Origin: Trifolium pratense
Taxonomy: Eukaryota; Streptophyta; Magnoliopsida; Fabales; Fabaceae
Assembly: GCF_020283565.1 (NCBI RefSeq)
Contig: NC_060060.1
Location: 14,074,001-14,138,000 of the forward strand
Length of the DNA: 64,000 nt
Direction of reading: 5' to 3'
A program made the translations under genes and the position numbers. Positions within the stretch are counted from its first letter, which is position 1; each line of letters starts with the position of its first letter. Below, in pieces: positions 45,621 to 58,300 of this stretch. Under the pieces are notes generated by a model. That model saw only the letters and a program-made list of their open reading frames with translations, was not told the DNA's origin and ran no database searches.

Positions 45621-48600
45621 TCATGATCCGTTCTCCATAATTATCCCATTTTCATCATCATCTGTAGTATCTTCAGGGGATGTCGTCTTTGGGAAGAATT
45701 CTTCATTGGGGTACATTTGACCAAATAGCTGCAAGAATAACACCACCAAACTAGCAGCATTAGCAACATTGCTAATTATTGGTAATTATCAATTACTGAT
45801 CATAACTTGTTTTTAGTCTTTGCATGGTCATTGTGTCAAAGTAAATGATTGAGTGCATATATATTTCCCGAATTTTCATGAGCAAACATTGCAAGCAACG
45901 TATCCAGCTACTTGATTTCTTTTGTTTCATATACATGAGTATCAAGATACTCAAGACAACAAGCTTAAAAGAGAGAGTGCCTAGCTAGTGATTACAGTAA
46001 CAATTAGTCATACATACAGTGAAAAGTCAACAGAAGAATGATAAAGACATACCTTCTCAGTTGCGTCTAAAAGGTCATTGTAGTTTAGATTTCCGTCTGG
46101 TGTAGGAGTGGAACTGATAGCTTCAAATTTACTCTGAAATAGAAATGAATGACAATATCAATGCTACACATATCTGAATCGAATCTTTCCTGACAATTCT
46201 TAAAACACTGCCTAATAAAAATAAACAACATAGAATAAAGAAATATGTGAACAAGTCAGGAGTAGAAGCACACCATAGTTAACTTTTGAATATAAAATGC
46301 ACTCCAAAGCACAATAGGTTTTCTATCTTCACTGTCACTTTGAACACCAGGCAGTGTAAGAAGAGCATTCATTGATGCTTTTAGTAACTTCTTTCCTTCA
46401 TCGGCATCATTGCACAAAGTGGAAAAATATAAAACAAAGCTGAAAAAGAAAAGGTAAATATGGTCAGTTTAAGTTCAAAAGTTCACTCAGCAAGGGAAAT
46501 ATAAGTGTTATTACTAGGAATCGAATATAAATATAGTAAGCTAAACAAGGAGATTTATAAATTCCAATTGTGGAGAAAACTGTTACTATCTTGAAGTCTA
46601 CAACATTAATGCAAAGCATGATGATAAGAAAAGTCTGGGAATTCACAATTAAAGCCAGAACAAACAAACAAACAAAAAACTGAATGAGAGCTAAATACTT
46701 TTAAATGTTAGTTCTCGAGAGTACATTGACGACCAGATCAATTTGGTTCACTCTCATTGGCCTATTGGGTTCACTGCAAACTTGCAACGATGACTCGATG
46801 AGTTTGTTCATATTTTCTAGTTCATGTTTTCATTTCTGCTAGAAGCTATGGGTTTGAGACTTAATACCACATCATTCATCTCCTTTTCAAATAGGTTCAC
46901 ATCGAGGTGTTAGCTGAGTTTGGTTGTGTTTTTCAATCCATGACTTCATTTATGCTAGGGGCTACGAGTTGAGACTAAATACAGCATTTTATACTACAAA
47001 GCATTATCAATTTATCATTCAGCTGTTTCAATTTGGGGTTTTCAGAAAACATCTTACCAACCTGACCTCAGTTACAAAAGTCTTACGCCTCTCAGTTAGC
47101 AGCCTCCCTCCCATGACTACAATCATACAAAGAATAGGCACAATTTAGAAACACCCTCTAAAGATGTAAAGCTCCCCACTGATTTCTTGGGACTTTCTAT
47201 GCGAAATACATTTTCCTCTATCAAATGTTAGATACCCTTTTGATAAAATAAAAACACAGTTTAAAAACGGGGATTTGGAGATTCACTCATAGGCTGAAGT
47301 TAACTAATCTCAGTTTTTCTAATATGTAGAATTTAATTCAATGGTAACTGTTAAGCCCTCCCTTCCACCTTTGTTAGGCTTTGGTTATTGAAATTTGGAG
47401 TTTGCTTCAGGATAATTGGAATGTTTTAATTCTTAAGATAGGCCATGTGATCATTTAGCAAATTTAAGGCATGAATTTAAAGTAAGGACTACAGTATTTA
47501 TTTATTTAATGTGCAGTACGGGACTTCGGATTAATCCTTTATCCCTTTTTCCTTAAGTTGATCTCTTATATTCCAAAACGTTAACACCATTGACCTTTTT
47601 AAAAATTGTCATTGCATTCTGTTAAAAGACACATGTCGGTTAAGACTGTTTATGTGTTTGAAAACCCAGAACCAACTCAAAAACCCCAGAAAAACCAGAA
47701 CCAACAACCATGATGAAAAATGGGAAGAAGCCATGGATGCAAGTTATTCTCAAATGTGACAGTTTCCTAAACTAAGAACTAATTGCATCAGACAGATCAT
47801 TTTGTAGTGTTTCTGAGGTTGAAAAAGCATAGGGAGTCCTCGTGTTAGTTCCAATTTTGGTTATGAATTTAACTTTTGCCTTTGTGTTTCCTCATTCTTC
47901 TACCTTAACCACATATTTGTATCTCAATCCATTAATTAATCACTATCCCTAACTAAATCATATTTTCCTATATCACATTTAGAAAACCCTAATTGAAAAA
48001 AATTTCCAGTTTACCCTTTGAAGAGGAACCAGTTATGGGTATTGAAAATGATCATTTTTGGGTTTTTAAGATTGAACCATTTATGTGTTGAAGGGAATTA
48101 TTCATGGCTTTTGAAGAGGAATAATTTATCCGTGGTGTTGAAGAGGGCAAGTTTTGGGTTTCGAAGAAGAACCAGTTTTGTTGTTAGGACCAAATTCTTT
48201 TCTGATCTGGATTTTTAAGAAGAACGCTGTTCTGGGTTGATGGTGACGATGAGAATGGACATTGTTCTGACTTTTATGTTAACAGAGAGTAACAGAATCA
48301 GAAGGAATGAGGGAGGGGGGGTGGGAGGCAACGGTGACAGCGTTTTATAACATAAAGGACCAACTTAGGGGAAAAAAGATAGAGGACTGATCCGAAACTT
48401 AAAACTAAGGGACCACGGGAACAAATTTTCCTATCATATATATTATGCAAAATAATATTTTGAGGCACTGCAATACAACAGGATAAAAACACTAAAATAT
48501 AGGAGCATTTCAATTTTTATTTAGTAAAATAACTTACGTGCCCACAGGACAAACAGCGAGATTTGCTCCTATCTGAAGAGCTCTGACTGATGTAACCTGG

Positions 48601-50814
48601 TCAGGATATAGAGCTAGAAGGAAAGGAGAAAAAAGTTAATTTCTTTCTCATGTTTAATATGCCTTTGCTTAACAAAATACAAAGATTAAATCTATCTTAC
48701 ATCTAGGAGAATACACCACAGAGCAATTTGATACATCTGGCTTTATGGAATTCCTTGTGATGCATATTCCCCTAGCCACCATTCCTTTAATATCTCTCTG
48801 ACTCAATATCTGGAAACTTTCACTGGAAGAATCATTAGGAGACGAAGATGGTGTTGATGGAATCGTGAAGGATGGGTCCAGGATTAGCTGATGACTGTAT
48901 AAATCCTGACCTGAAGCTAATCTAACACCTTTATACGACCCAGTCACCTGCATCATTCGTTTAAAAATGAACAGGATGAAATTGTTTTGCGCTTCGGGAT
49001 ATTTTCAACCTCATTGGTTCTCACAGAATACTATTATAAAACTCACATCAAATAATTATTTATGTACCTTATCCGTAAGCAGAAAAATAACCGGCATTCG
49101 GAGAACCTGAGTGACAGCAGTTTAAGATTAAGCATGCATGCAGGAAAACAACAACCAAAAATAGTTTTTTAAAAAATATGTAAGCAAGGAATTAATTCAT
49201 ATCATTGGCCAACAAAATATCAGGAAATGACCAACATTGATGTGAAAAGAACAGTAACAAATTAGTTTAAGGGTTTATAATGTCTCATAAATCCTTTAAA
49301 ACTTACATAAATGCAACCTTTGACAGCAGCACGACGACAAAAGGCTTGTGGTAGTTCTCCTTCACCATAAATAGGATAAAGCAAAGCCCCCGGTGCATTG
49401 GGAAACCTGAAAGAACAACATGAATAAATATCAATCGGGATCCCTTGAATAAAAATTCAAGGCGAGTGTTACACATGTATAAGAACTCACCTTCCAACAG
49501 ATGAGCTGTATTGAGCTAAACGGTCTATTCCATCTTTTGTTTTAAGTAAGTCTTTACAAACCTCGCCATTTTCTTGATCAAAATCTACCATGGCTATAGC
49601 ATACAAAAGAATCCTGTTGAAGACAAAGAGGCTCTGCCTTAGTGTATTAACTTAAGTCAACAGATTATGCATGCACTATAAATAGTTAAACTTAACACAC
49701 TTCATTCAAAAATACCAATGAAAGATGGTTATCAATTTAGCCTCTTATTTTGTCATTTCTAAAATTACGAGGAAACCAGCAATTTAAGCCACAACACAAA
49801 TTTCAATATCTCCCCCTGTTTTTGTCCTGGCAATTGTTAAAATACCAAATGACTTGTGCTACAAGTAACATTATCACCAGGGAAACATTATCAATCATAT
49901 ATCAAGTCGACAACGGAATATGAAGTTATGCAATCATCCCAAGACTCATAAATTAGCATAAACATAAACACAAACAGTTATATATACACCTTATTCTATA
50001 ATAATCAGATAGAACACGGCATGTTCTATGCGTAAATTAAACAGAGGCATGTAAAATATAAAATAAATCAATTCTCACTAGGAAATAGAAATGGTAAATA
50101 CGATTTTATCTTCGGCGGCAACCCGATTTTCTCCAAAAAACTAACAAAAGAACTCTCCAAATCTTCCTCTGAAATCTTCTCATCCTCATTACCACCCAAA
50201 TGTTGCTGAACAAGTTTGAAAAACTTCATCAATTGATTTTTCTCCTTAAGAGAAAGATTCTTGTCTCTAAAAATCGCTCCACGAGAATCTGGCACATTCA
50301 TCAAACCCTCATTCGCATTATAGACGAAACTGGCATCGATGCCTTTGAATTCCAAGTACTGTGCAGCACCTGATTTCAACAACAGATCAATTGTTTTGTC
50401 TGCGCTGAATAATGCTCTAGGTCCTCCCAAATCGAGATTGAATTTTCTCGAATTTTCACGAAGGAACGTTGAATCCTCAACGGAATCACACGAAATGAAC
50501 TCCGCATCGGAGAATAGAGGTTTTTGAATGAGGTTTACGAAGGTGTAATCGGAATCGGTTGTTGATGGTTTTTCGGCGGTGATGGATTTGGGAGAGGAAT
50601 TCAAGTAAGAGGTGAAATCTTCGAGGGAGAGAGAAGCGAAATGGCTTCCGTAGAAGGAGTTAGGGTCAAGGTGGAGGATGGTTTTACCAACGGCCGATGC
50701 GGCAGCGGCGATGATAGATTCCGAAAGGCCGGTTCCGACAATGATGAGATCGAAGTTGACTGGATCAATTGGAGGATACGATGATAATTCTTCGGCTGCG
50801 GTCATGGCGAACAC
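45621..50814 (-). CDS. REP: Rab escort protein (REP), complete, nine exons
   Basis: Minus-strand exons: 50814..50102, 49613..49491, 49406..49307, 49106..49068, 48947..48701, 48613..48538, 46439..46274, 46133..46053, 45728..45621. All are GT-AG with matching phases; about 550 residues, the usual plant REP size. REP presents newly made Rab GTPases to geranylgeranyl transferase so that they gain their lipid anchor. It belongs to the GDI superfamily, visible as [20 protein letters not shown] and [13 protein letters not shown] (first conserved region), [20 protein letters not shown] (second) and [20 protein letters not shown] (third). The C-terminus is acidic (TTDDDENG). A second in-frame ATG lies three codons in (MTAAEEL) and fits known plant starts at least as well. 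Intron 6 (46440-48537) is large because of a transposon. The start faces the PPR gene 310 bp away. Confidence 0.95.
47520..48400. mobile_element. Non-autonomous TIR element in REP intron 6
   Basis: The left end (CTTCGGATTAATCCTTTATC, then CTTAAGTTGATCTCTTATAT, CCAAAACG) is mirrored at the right end read inverted (TTTCGGATCAGTCCTCTATC, CTAAGTTGGTCCTTTATGTT, ATAAAACG) over about 58 bp. No transposase; the short frame at 48018-48218 is made of degenerate ATTTTTGGG/TTGAAGAGG repeats. Mutator-type is plausible, but no target duplication was confirmed. Confidence 0.6.
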
Positions 50815-50945
50815 GGCGGCGGGTGAAGGTTAATCGCCGTCCGTGCCGTGAAAGAAATCAAGGGTTGCAGACTGTATTGGAAGGAAACGACCTTGTAGTT
50901 GTCGTTTCACTTGCATTTATTATTATATTTTATTTTATTTTTTCT

Positions 50946-51069
50946 ATTCCTTGTGATGCATATTCCCCTAGCCACCGTTCCTTTAATATCTCTCTGACTC
51001 AATATCTGAAAACTTTCACTGGAAGAATCATTAGGAGACGAAGATGGTGTTGATGGAATCGTGAAGGAT
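50946..51069 (+). repeat. 124-bp copy of REP exon 5 at the PPR duplication edge
   Basis: 50946-51069 matches 48750-48873 (inside REP exon 5) base for base except for two substitutions, in the same plus-strand orientation. Five unrelated bases (TAGCC, 51070-51074) separate it from the left edge of the duplicated PPR block at 51075. It lies in the space between the REP and PPR start codons. Confidence 0.95.
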
Positions 51070-51123
51070 TAGCCCATACAAATTAAACTCATTAGAAGAG
51101 ATGAGCAGTGTCTTATTATTGGA

Positions 51124-53415
51124 ATGATTGGGCGTGCACTTTCCGAAGCAAGCAAATTGCACACTGAGCTTGAACCATTTTTGTTGTCACTAGCAAAGAA
51201 ATCAAAACCCATAACACTAAAACAATGCAATCAAATCCATGCAAAACTAATAATCACCCAATGCATTTCACAAACTCATTTAGCCAACACCCTTTTGAGT
51301 TTCTACTCAAAATCTTTAAACTTTCACCATGCCCACCAACTGTTCGACAAAATGCCTCACAGAAATATTGTCACTTGGACAACGTTAATTTCATCGCATC
51401 TCAAATATGGGTCGGTACCAAAAGCCTTCGAGATGTTCAATTACATGCGTGCATTGGATGAGAGACCTAATGAGTATACTTTCTCTGTTTTGCTTCGAGC
51501 TTGTTCGAGTCGTGAGTTTTGGAATGTGGGTTTGCAGATTCATGGCTTGGTTGTTCGGTGTGGCCTTGAAAGAGACAGATTTTCCGGGAGCTCTCTTGTG
51601 TATATGTACTTTAAAGGTGGCAATAACATAAGGGATGCGTGGCGTGTTTTTGATGAATTGTTGGAGAGGGATGTTGTTGCTTGGAATGTTATGATTTCTG
51701 GGTTTGCTCAAGTTGGTGACTTTTGCATGGTGCAAAGGTTGTTTTCTGAAATGTCGGAAGTACAAGGGTTGAAGCCAGATAATAGTACCTTTGTTAGTTT
51801 ACTCAAGTGTTGTTCTTTGTTGCAAGAGTTAAAGCAAATTCATGGGCTTTTGTACAAGTTTGGTGCTGAAGTTGATGTTGTAGTTGAGAGTGCTATGGTT
51901 GACTTGTATGCTAAATGTGGGGATGTGAGTTCTTGCAGGAAGATTTTTGATTCCATGGAGGAGAAGGATAATTTTGTTTGGAGTTCAATGATTTCAGGCT
52001 ATACCATGAATAATAGAGGAGAGGAAGCTGTGCATTTTTTCAAGGATATGTGTAGAGAAAGGGTGAAACTTGATCAGCATGTGTTATCTAGTACTTTGAA
52101 AGCTTGTGTTGAAATAGAGGACTTGAACACTGGTGTTCAAGTGCATGGCCTAATGATAAAAAACGGGCATCAGAATGATTGTTTTATAGCCAGTGTGTTG
52201 TTGACTCTCTATGCCCATTTTGGTGAACTAGGGGACGTGGAAAAGTTGTTTGGAAGGATTGAAGAAAAAGATATTGTAGCATGGAACTCTATGATCTTGG
52301 CTCGAGCTCGGCCAGGTCAGGGATCTATTCGTTCTATGCAACTATTGCAAGAGCTTCGCCGAACAACCTTTTTGCAAATTGGGGGTGCCACTCTGGTTGC
52401 TGTTTTGAAGTCTTGTGAGAATGAATCGGATTTACCTGCAGGTAGACAAATCCATTCACTTATAGTGAAATCAAGTGTGTGTCGTCATACTTTGGTTGGA
52501 AATGCATTAGTGCACATGTACTCTGAGTGTAGACAAATTAGTGATGCATTTAAAGCTTTTGTTGACATTGTATGGAAAGATGATAGTTCATGGAGTTCTA
52601 TTATTGGAACTTACAAGCAAAACGGAATGGAATTCGAAGCTTTAGAGTTATGTAAAGACATGTTGGCTGAAGGAATCAATTTTACAAGTTATAGTCTTCC
52701 ACTGTGTGTTTCAGCTTGCTCTCAACTTTCAGCTATATGTGAGGGTAAACAACTCCATGTTTTTGCTATCAAGTCCGGTTACAACCGCGATGTCTATGTT
52801 GGGAGTTCCATTATAGATATGTACGCTAAATGTGGGAACATGAAGGAGTCGGAGAAAGTTTTCGGCGAACAATTAGAGCCAAATGAAGTAATTTTTAATG
52901 CCATGATCTGTGGATATGCACATCATGGAAAAGCACGAGAAGCCATAGAAGTATTCAGTAAGTTAGAGAAGAATGGTGTGGCACCCAATCATGTAACTTT
53001 CTTAGCTTTGATGTCAGCTTGTAGCCATGCAGGGTGTGTAGAAGAAACTTTGCATTTGTGTACATGGATGATTGACAAATACAAGATTAAGCCAAAATCA
53101 GAGCATTATTCGTGTCTGGTTGATGCGTATGGTCGGGCGGGAAGGCTGGAGGAAGCTTACCAGATAGTGCAAAAAGATGGAAGTGAATCTGCATGGAGAT
53201 CATTACTTGGCGCTTGTAGAAATCATAATAACACAAAAATTGGAGAAAAATCTGCAATGAAGATTATAGAATTAAATCCTAGTGATCATGCTCCGTATAT
53301 TCTTCTTTCAAACATCTACATTGGAGAGGGAAAATGGGAAGACGCTCTTAAATGTAGGGAGAAAATGGCTAAGATTTGTGTGAAGAAAGATCTAGGAAGT
53401 AGTTTGTTGATTTGA
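51124..53415 (+). CDS. PLS-class pentatricopeptide repeat protein, E-type, intact
   Basis: Single-exon gene of 763 residues. PPR proteins bind organelle RNA base by base and guide C-to-U editing, splicing or stability in mitochondria or plastids. About 17-18 repeats of 31-36 residues run from near residue 25 (NQIHAKLIITQCIS, LFDKMPHRNIVTWTTLISSH) to near 640, with the P, L and S variants of the plant editing class, for example YAKCGDVSSCRKIFDSMEEK. The C-terminal E region holds SAWRSLLGACRNHNN and LNPSDHAPYILLSNIY. It stops at SSLLI without a DYW deaminase domain, so it would need a partner for editing. Start: the ATG at 51124 matches the equivalent site in the pseudogene. The N-terminus is short for a clear targeting peptide; organelle choice is unclear. 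This is the intact twin of 36400-38722. Confidence 0.92.
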   Translation: MIGRALSEASKLHTELEPFLLSLAKKSKPITLKQCNQIHAKLIITQCISQTHLANTLLSFYSKSLNFHHAHQLFDKMPHRNIVTWTTLISSHLKYGSVPKAFEMFNYMRALDERPNEYTFSVLLRACSSREFWNVGLQIHGLVVRCGLERDRFSGSSLVYMYFKGGNNIRDAWRVFDELLERDVVAWNVMISGFAQVGDFCMVQRLFSEMSEVQGLKPDNSTFVSLLKCCSLLQELKQIHGLLYKFGAEVDVVVESAMVDLYAKCGDVSSCRKIFDSMEEKDNFVWSSMISGYTMNNRGEEAVHFFKDMCRERVKLDQHVLSSTLKACVEIEDLNTGVQVHGLMIKNGHQNDCFIASVLLTLYAHFGELGDVEKLFGRIEEKDIVAWNSMILARARPGQGSIRSMQLLQELRRTTFLQIGGATLVAVLKSCENESDLPAGRQIHSLIVKSSVCRHTLVGNALVHMYSECRQISDAFKAFVDIVWKDDSSWSSIIGTYKQNGMEFEALELCKDMLAEGINFTSYSLPLCVSACSQLSAICEGKQLHVFAIKSGYNRDVYVGSSIIDMYAKCGNMKESEKVFGEQLEPNEVIFNAMICGYAHHGKAREAIEVFSKLEKNGVAPNHVTFLALMSACSHAGCVEETLHLCTWMIDKYKIKPKSEHYSCLVDAYGRAGRLEEAYQIVQKDGSESAWRSLLGACRNHNNTKIGEKSAMKIIELNPSDHAPYILLSNIYIGEGKWEDALKCREKMAKICVKKDLGSSLLI

Positions 53416-53427
53416 GGATCATTAGAG

Positions 53428-55312
53428 TCCTAGTAAGCCATGCAATCTGAATATACTAGTAAGCCATGCAATCTGAATCCATAAGCATCATGACAAAAAA
53501 AGCTTGAATGACAGACATGTAACGACATCAAACAAACAGACAAGTAACAGATATTGAAGAGAGCTTTATCCACAATAACAACGTCCAATCGAACAAAATT
53601 GAGAAAACTATTTGCAATGTACGTCTCCTCAAATGAGTGAATGACATGCTTGAAACCAGACTAAAGGAAAATACCAAGTCCAAAGATCAACCTTACAAGA
53701 TGCAGACAATCCAATTCCACCAAAACATATGCAATGATAAGTAGTTGATTTGAGGAAACCTGAATTTCTTGAGGCAAGTCCCTGAAGTGATTTACAGTGT
53801 TCCTAATAAGCTTAGGAGTCGAGCATATCAAGTTGTTTTACTAACCTCATAAGCTTTAGTAAAAGAGGAGATGGATAATCATTTGTTTTCCAAAGACACC
53901 GCATATTAGCCATTTGTGTCTCTATTTGGGCCTTTATATAAAATTCTAAAGCAGGATTTTCAGAACTAACCGGTTACTTCTCCAACATGGCTGAATATTA
54001 TTCGAACAATATTTATTTTTAACAAATTGTATTAAAAATAAAGAAAATGCTAAACAGTTTCCTGAGGGCTGAGACACTCTTTAAACATTTTAAATAGTAA
54101 GTTTTTTCTAAAAAAAATTATGAAAATGGCAATACACGGTGGACGCCGCCCGTTTAAAACAATTTATATGGTACTACCACGTGGAATGGTCAATCAACTA
54201 ACAATAACGTCGGAACTAAAGTTAAATGGAACATTTAATGGAGATAAAATATTGTATTATTTTATAGGGATTAAAATCATAATTCAGTGACTTTTTAGAG
54301 ATAAAAAATTATTTAACCATTTACCAAATAAAACACTCATTTTTTACGTTTGTTTTCCTCTATTTATTTATTGATAAAAACTAGTACTTACCAATTTTAT
54401 TTTTTTATATTTAAAATGTCCATGAAATAACAAGCAAGTGATGTAAAGTGGATTCAACACATGATCAAATCTTAAATATTAAATTATAAAACTTACAAAT
54501 TGTTATGAATAATTAAGTTAGTGGCTTTAGTGAATATCCTATCTCTTCCATTTTCTATAAAGTTACATGATCATTCACTTGCTTACTTGTGTCCTATAAA
54601 TAGAATTCTTGTTTTAGTGTAAAGACACCCAAGAAGAGACTAATACAAAGCTTCACTATCTCTACTCTCTTGAAGTTTATTTCTAACACAAATTACATTG
54701 TTTTCGCTTATCATTGGAACCGGAAAAAAACAGAACCACTATGTTAACATGTTACTTAATTAACAACTCTTAATATTTTGTATAAAAAATTATAATACTT
54801 CATGCTAATCAAAAGTACTGGTGCAACCGTGCAAGTGCAATGGTATGCAATGTAACTAACATAACAAACAAAACATTAAAAAAAAAATGGTGCTATACCT
54901 ATGGCATTCAATTCAATGAGATTTTTTTACTCTTTTTTTTTTGTCAAAAAAAAAAAGTATTATCAATATTTTCTTTGCCTTTCGAGGTTGGTAAGAGATA
55001 TTGGAGAGAGAGAATTGCACAAGAGGATTTGGAAACAAATTAATGAGAAAATCCTAACAGACTACTGTATATAGTAAAATTATTAGAGAGAATGAAAGAT
55101 AAAATTAAATTGTTGAAAATCAAGAGCATTTATCCTGAAAATCAAGATCTTTATTATCATATGACCTTTTTAGGGATGAATTCAGAGCATTTAGATTAAA
55201 TTGAATCAACGGTTTACATTTGGTGTCAAATTTAATTTGACATCTTGGTGTCAATTGATCATGACTCATTTTCTAAAAGCAACTTGCAATTTTTGTTACC
55301 AAACAATATAAA
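53428..55312. other. Intergenic between PPR and GET1-like genes
   Basis: No gene. Right after the PPR block, TAGTAAGCCATGCAATCTGA occurs twice in tandem (about 53431 and 53458). About 54438-54690 looks like a solo LTR: TATA-like CCTATAAATAG at about 54593, then a leader-like region ending in CTAACA, without a confirmed target duplication. The rest is AT-rich. Confidence 0.4.
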
Positions 55313-58300
55313 TCATGACATTTTGCTACAAGCTCGACGAACATATCTGCAAACTCGAGCCGATATTATTAACCAAGCCATTATCCCAACCTACAATTGT
55401 ATATATATAAAAGCAATTAGTTAATTTGTAAAAAAGAAGAAGAAGCAATTAGTTAATATATATATATAGAGAGAGAAGGGATTGGTTGAATCCAGGAGTA
55501 AGTCTCCATTGACTTACACCGCTTAATAACTCGATATCGATATTATTTCTTCAATCCAACCGTTGAATTCAAATATCTCATTGAGTAGATCAATTCCATA
55601 AATTTTTATAAAAATTTAAAACCGTTTGATACTTTTTCTGATAACTTTAATTGAACGATGACAAACTTTAAAAAAAAAAACCATTGAACACACTTTATAA
55701 AAAAAATTTGAATACTCCCTCCGTCCTAAATTATAAGGAAAAAAAAAACACACTTATTAAGAAAAAGTAAAACATGATAATTTGAAATATGTTTTTGTGG
55801 ATTTTTCTTGGAATGAGTTGCATAAGAAGATGTAAAAACAATTTTTGTTGGTTGTTGTTTATTGAAAAAAGCGGAGACAGAAAAAATTAAATGCAATTTG
55901 CATTTAATTTTATGAGAATAAGGGAAAAAATATATTATGAACAATTACTTACCACAATATCATTATTGTCTTGAGCTATCCCAGTTTTCCACGATAATAA
56001 TCTCCCTACAATAATTGTAAAATATGATAAGAATGAAAAAGGTAATTATTTCACTTTTATTTATGAACATAAATTAATCAGCATATGATTGGAGTATTGT
56101 GATGCACTCGCATGAAAATATAAAAAGTATAGATTATAACAAAATAAAATATGATTTTTAAAAGGTGTACTTGTCGAGTACGAGTTGCATTAAGCGTCTG
56201 TTTGGATTAGTTTATTTTTCAGTTTATGCAAACAACTTATGCAATATAAATTATATTTTATGCTATTTTATAAGTTTTAACTAGTCAAAATTATATTTTT
56301 ATAAATTATTTTATCATAAACTAACTTATAATAATATATATAAACATTTATCTATGTGCATAAACTGTGTAAATAAGCTAATCCAAACGAGCCTAATTAC
56401 CAAATGGTTGTACAAGCTGTTGGGATATGCTAGCAACTGGAACACGCCAAAACCAAATAAGTAGCATTCCGTAAGTTAAATACTGCATAACATAACCAAA
56501 AAAGTATCATGTGAGTTACAAGAAAATGTATGGACTTTAAAAAAACGTATATGAATGAAAATCATACCTTTCCAACAAGAACCGCTTTTAAGTACAAAAC
56601 CAGATATTTTTTATGTAAACTTTGATCTGCAATTTATGTTAATTTATAAAATTTCACAAAGTAATTTATAATAAAAATATTTATTGACTACATTGCATAA
56701 AATTCAAAATGCACAAATAAAACAAACTCACACTTTGCAAGTTCCTTCTCCATGGCAGCTGCTAACCTTTTGAGTTTTGATGCTTGTGCAAATGTTGACG
56801 GTCTAAAAGGACAAAATGATGATGGATATATAGTGTTAATAATAGCACGTAAATATGCACATTTTTTAGTAGTATTTAAATGAACAAATTAAACTTTTAT
56901 TAAAGTCTATTAGAATTATTTACTTGTTTTGTTTTGTTTTATTTTATAATTTTAGTTTTTTTTTGTTTTCACCACGAGTATTCGACTCACTATACCGCCT
57001 AATATGAAATAAGGCCTCGATGGCCGACCACGGAGATGTACGAAACAAAACAATAGAGATGTACGAAATTAAGGTCTTTAGACTATAAATAGAACAACAT
57101 TCTCATGTAAAAGTTTGTCTCTCACTCTTGTAATATATTACAAGTTATAATGTATTTTCTTAGTTTATTAGTAGTTTTCTTCCGCCTTAGGGTTATGAAG
57201 AGTAGTCAATAACATACTTCTTATGATCCTTTCTTTTATGCTTTTGTTGATTGAGATTTCTGACAAGTATTATTTTTAGCACGTTGCTCTTATCTTGCAA
57301 AATCTTAGGACAAGAAGACGAATGACCAAGAGGCGAAGTTGAGATATGTCCAAAACTATATGTCATGTCCAAATATCATGTGTTTGAGGTGGCATAAATA
57401 TCTAATGTGCTTATGTGGATTGTCCATTAATTACCTCAAAATAGGACATTTGCTATTTTTTTTATCTCGCCTTGAGTATATAATCATGTGCTTAGTGATG
57501 AAATTTGTTGTTATCCTAGGGTATTCTCTACAAAAATTTAGATTTTTCTTTACTAAATTATGCTTTTAAACTCGATCCTCTTGAGCTAAATTCCTACGTA
57601 CCTCCATCCGTGATCACGAACAGAATCTAGCGAACACATACATGGGCAGGAAACTAGGTTGCAAAAAAAAGAAGATGATGCATGGGTGTTTGGGTGCATC
57701 AATCAAAGGTCTAAAACCTAACGAATGAATTGACTGTTTGTCCATCCATACGAAAACGGATCTATGTACCATAAACTCTCTACGATGAATGATGGCAACC
57801 ACTAATGTTATAATAGACTTATATCAATCACATGGACCAACATGAATAAAAAAAGACATTGATGCACTTGAAACTTACATATATCAATATACTATCATAT
57901 ATGAATTACTTACTGTGACAACAAGCTTGCCTCATTTAAAAGTCGTTTGATTTCTCCACGCAACACATTTTCTTTTTCACTATCAGATTTGTTCTGTAAA
58001 CAAAAAAATATAATTACTATTATAACAACCAATAATTAATGTTACAATATACTCCATTCTTACACATTCCATTCCTGTTAATATGTATGTATGTATGTAT
58101 GTATGTATGGTGTAAGTTTTAGTTTATAAAGAGATCATGCGGTGATATTGAATTGTTCTCAATTGAAAATGATAAGAAATTTTGTTTTTTCAATTAATTC
58201 ATTTGTTTTAACAAGAAGCTATATGAGATACAGATTTATAAGGATCTTATTATTACTATAGCTAAGATTGATTTTTTTTGAATTATTAAAATGACAAAAA

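Noticed and set aside
47520..48400. Possible gene within REP intron 6
   Set aside because: Inverted ends show a transposon; the inner frame is built from short degenerate repeats.
48669..48956. 95-codon frame taken as a separate gene
   Set aside because: It is REP exon 5 read slightly past its borders.
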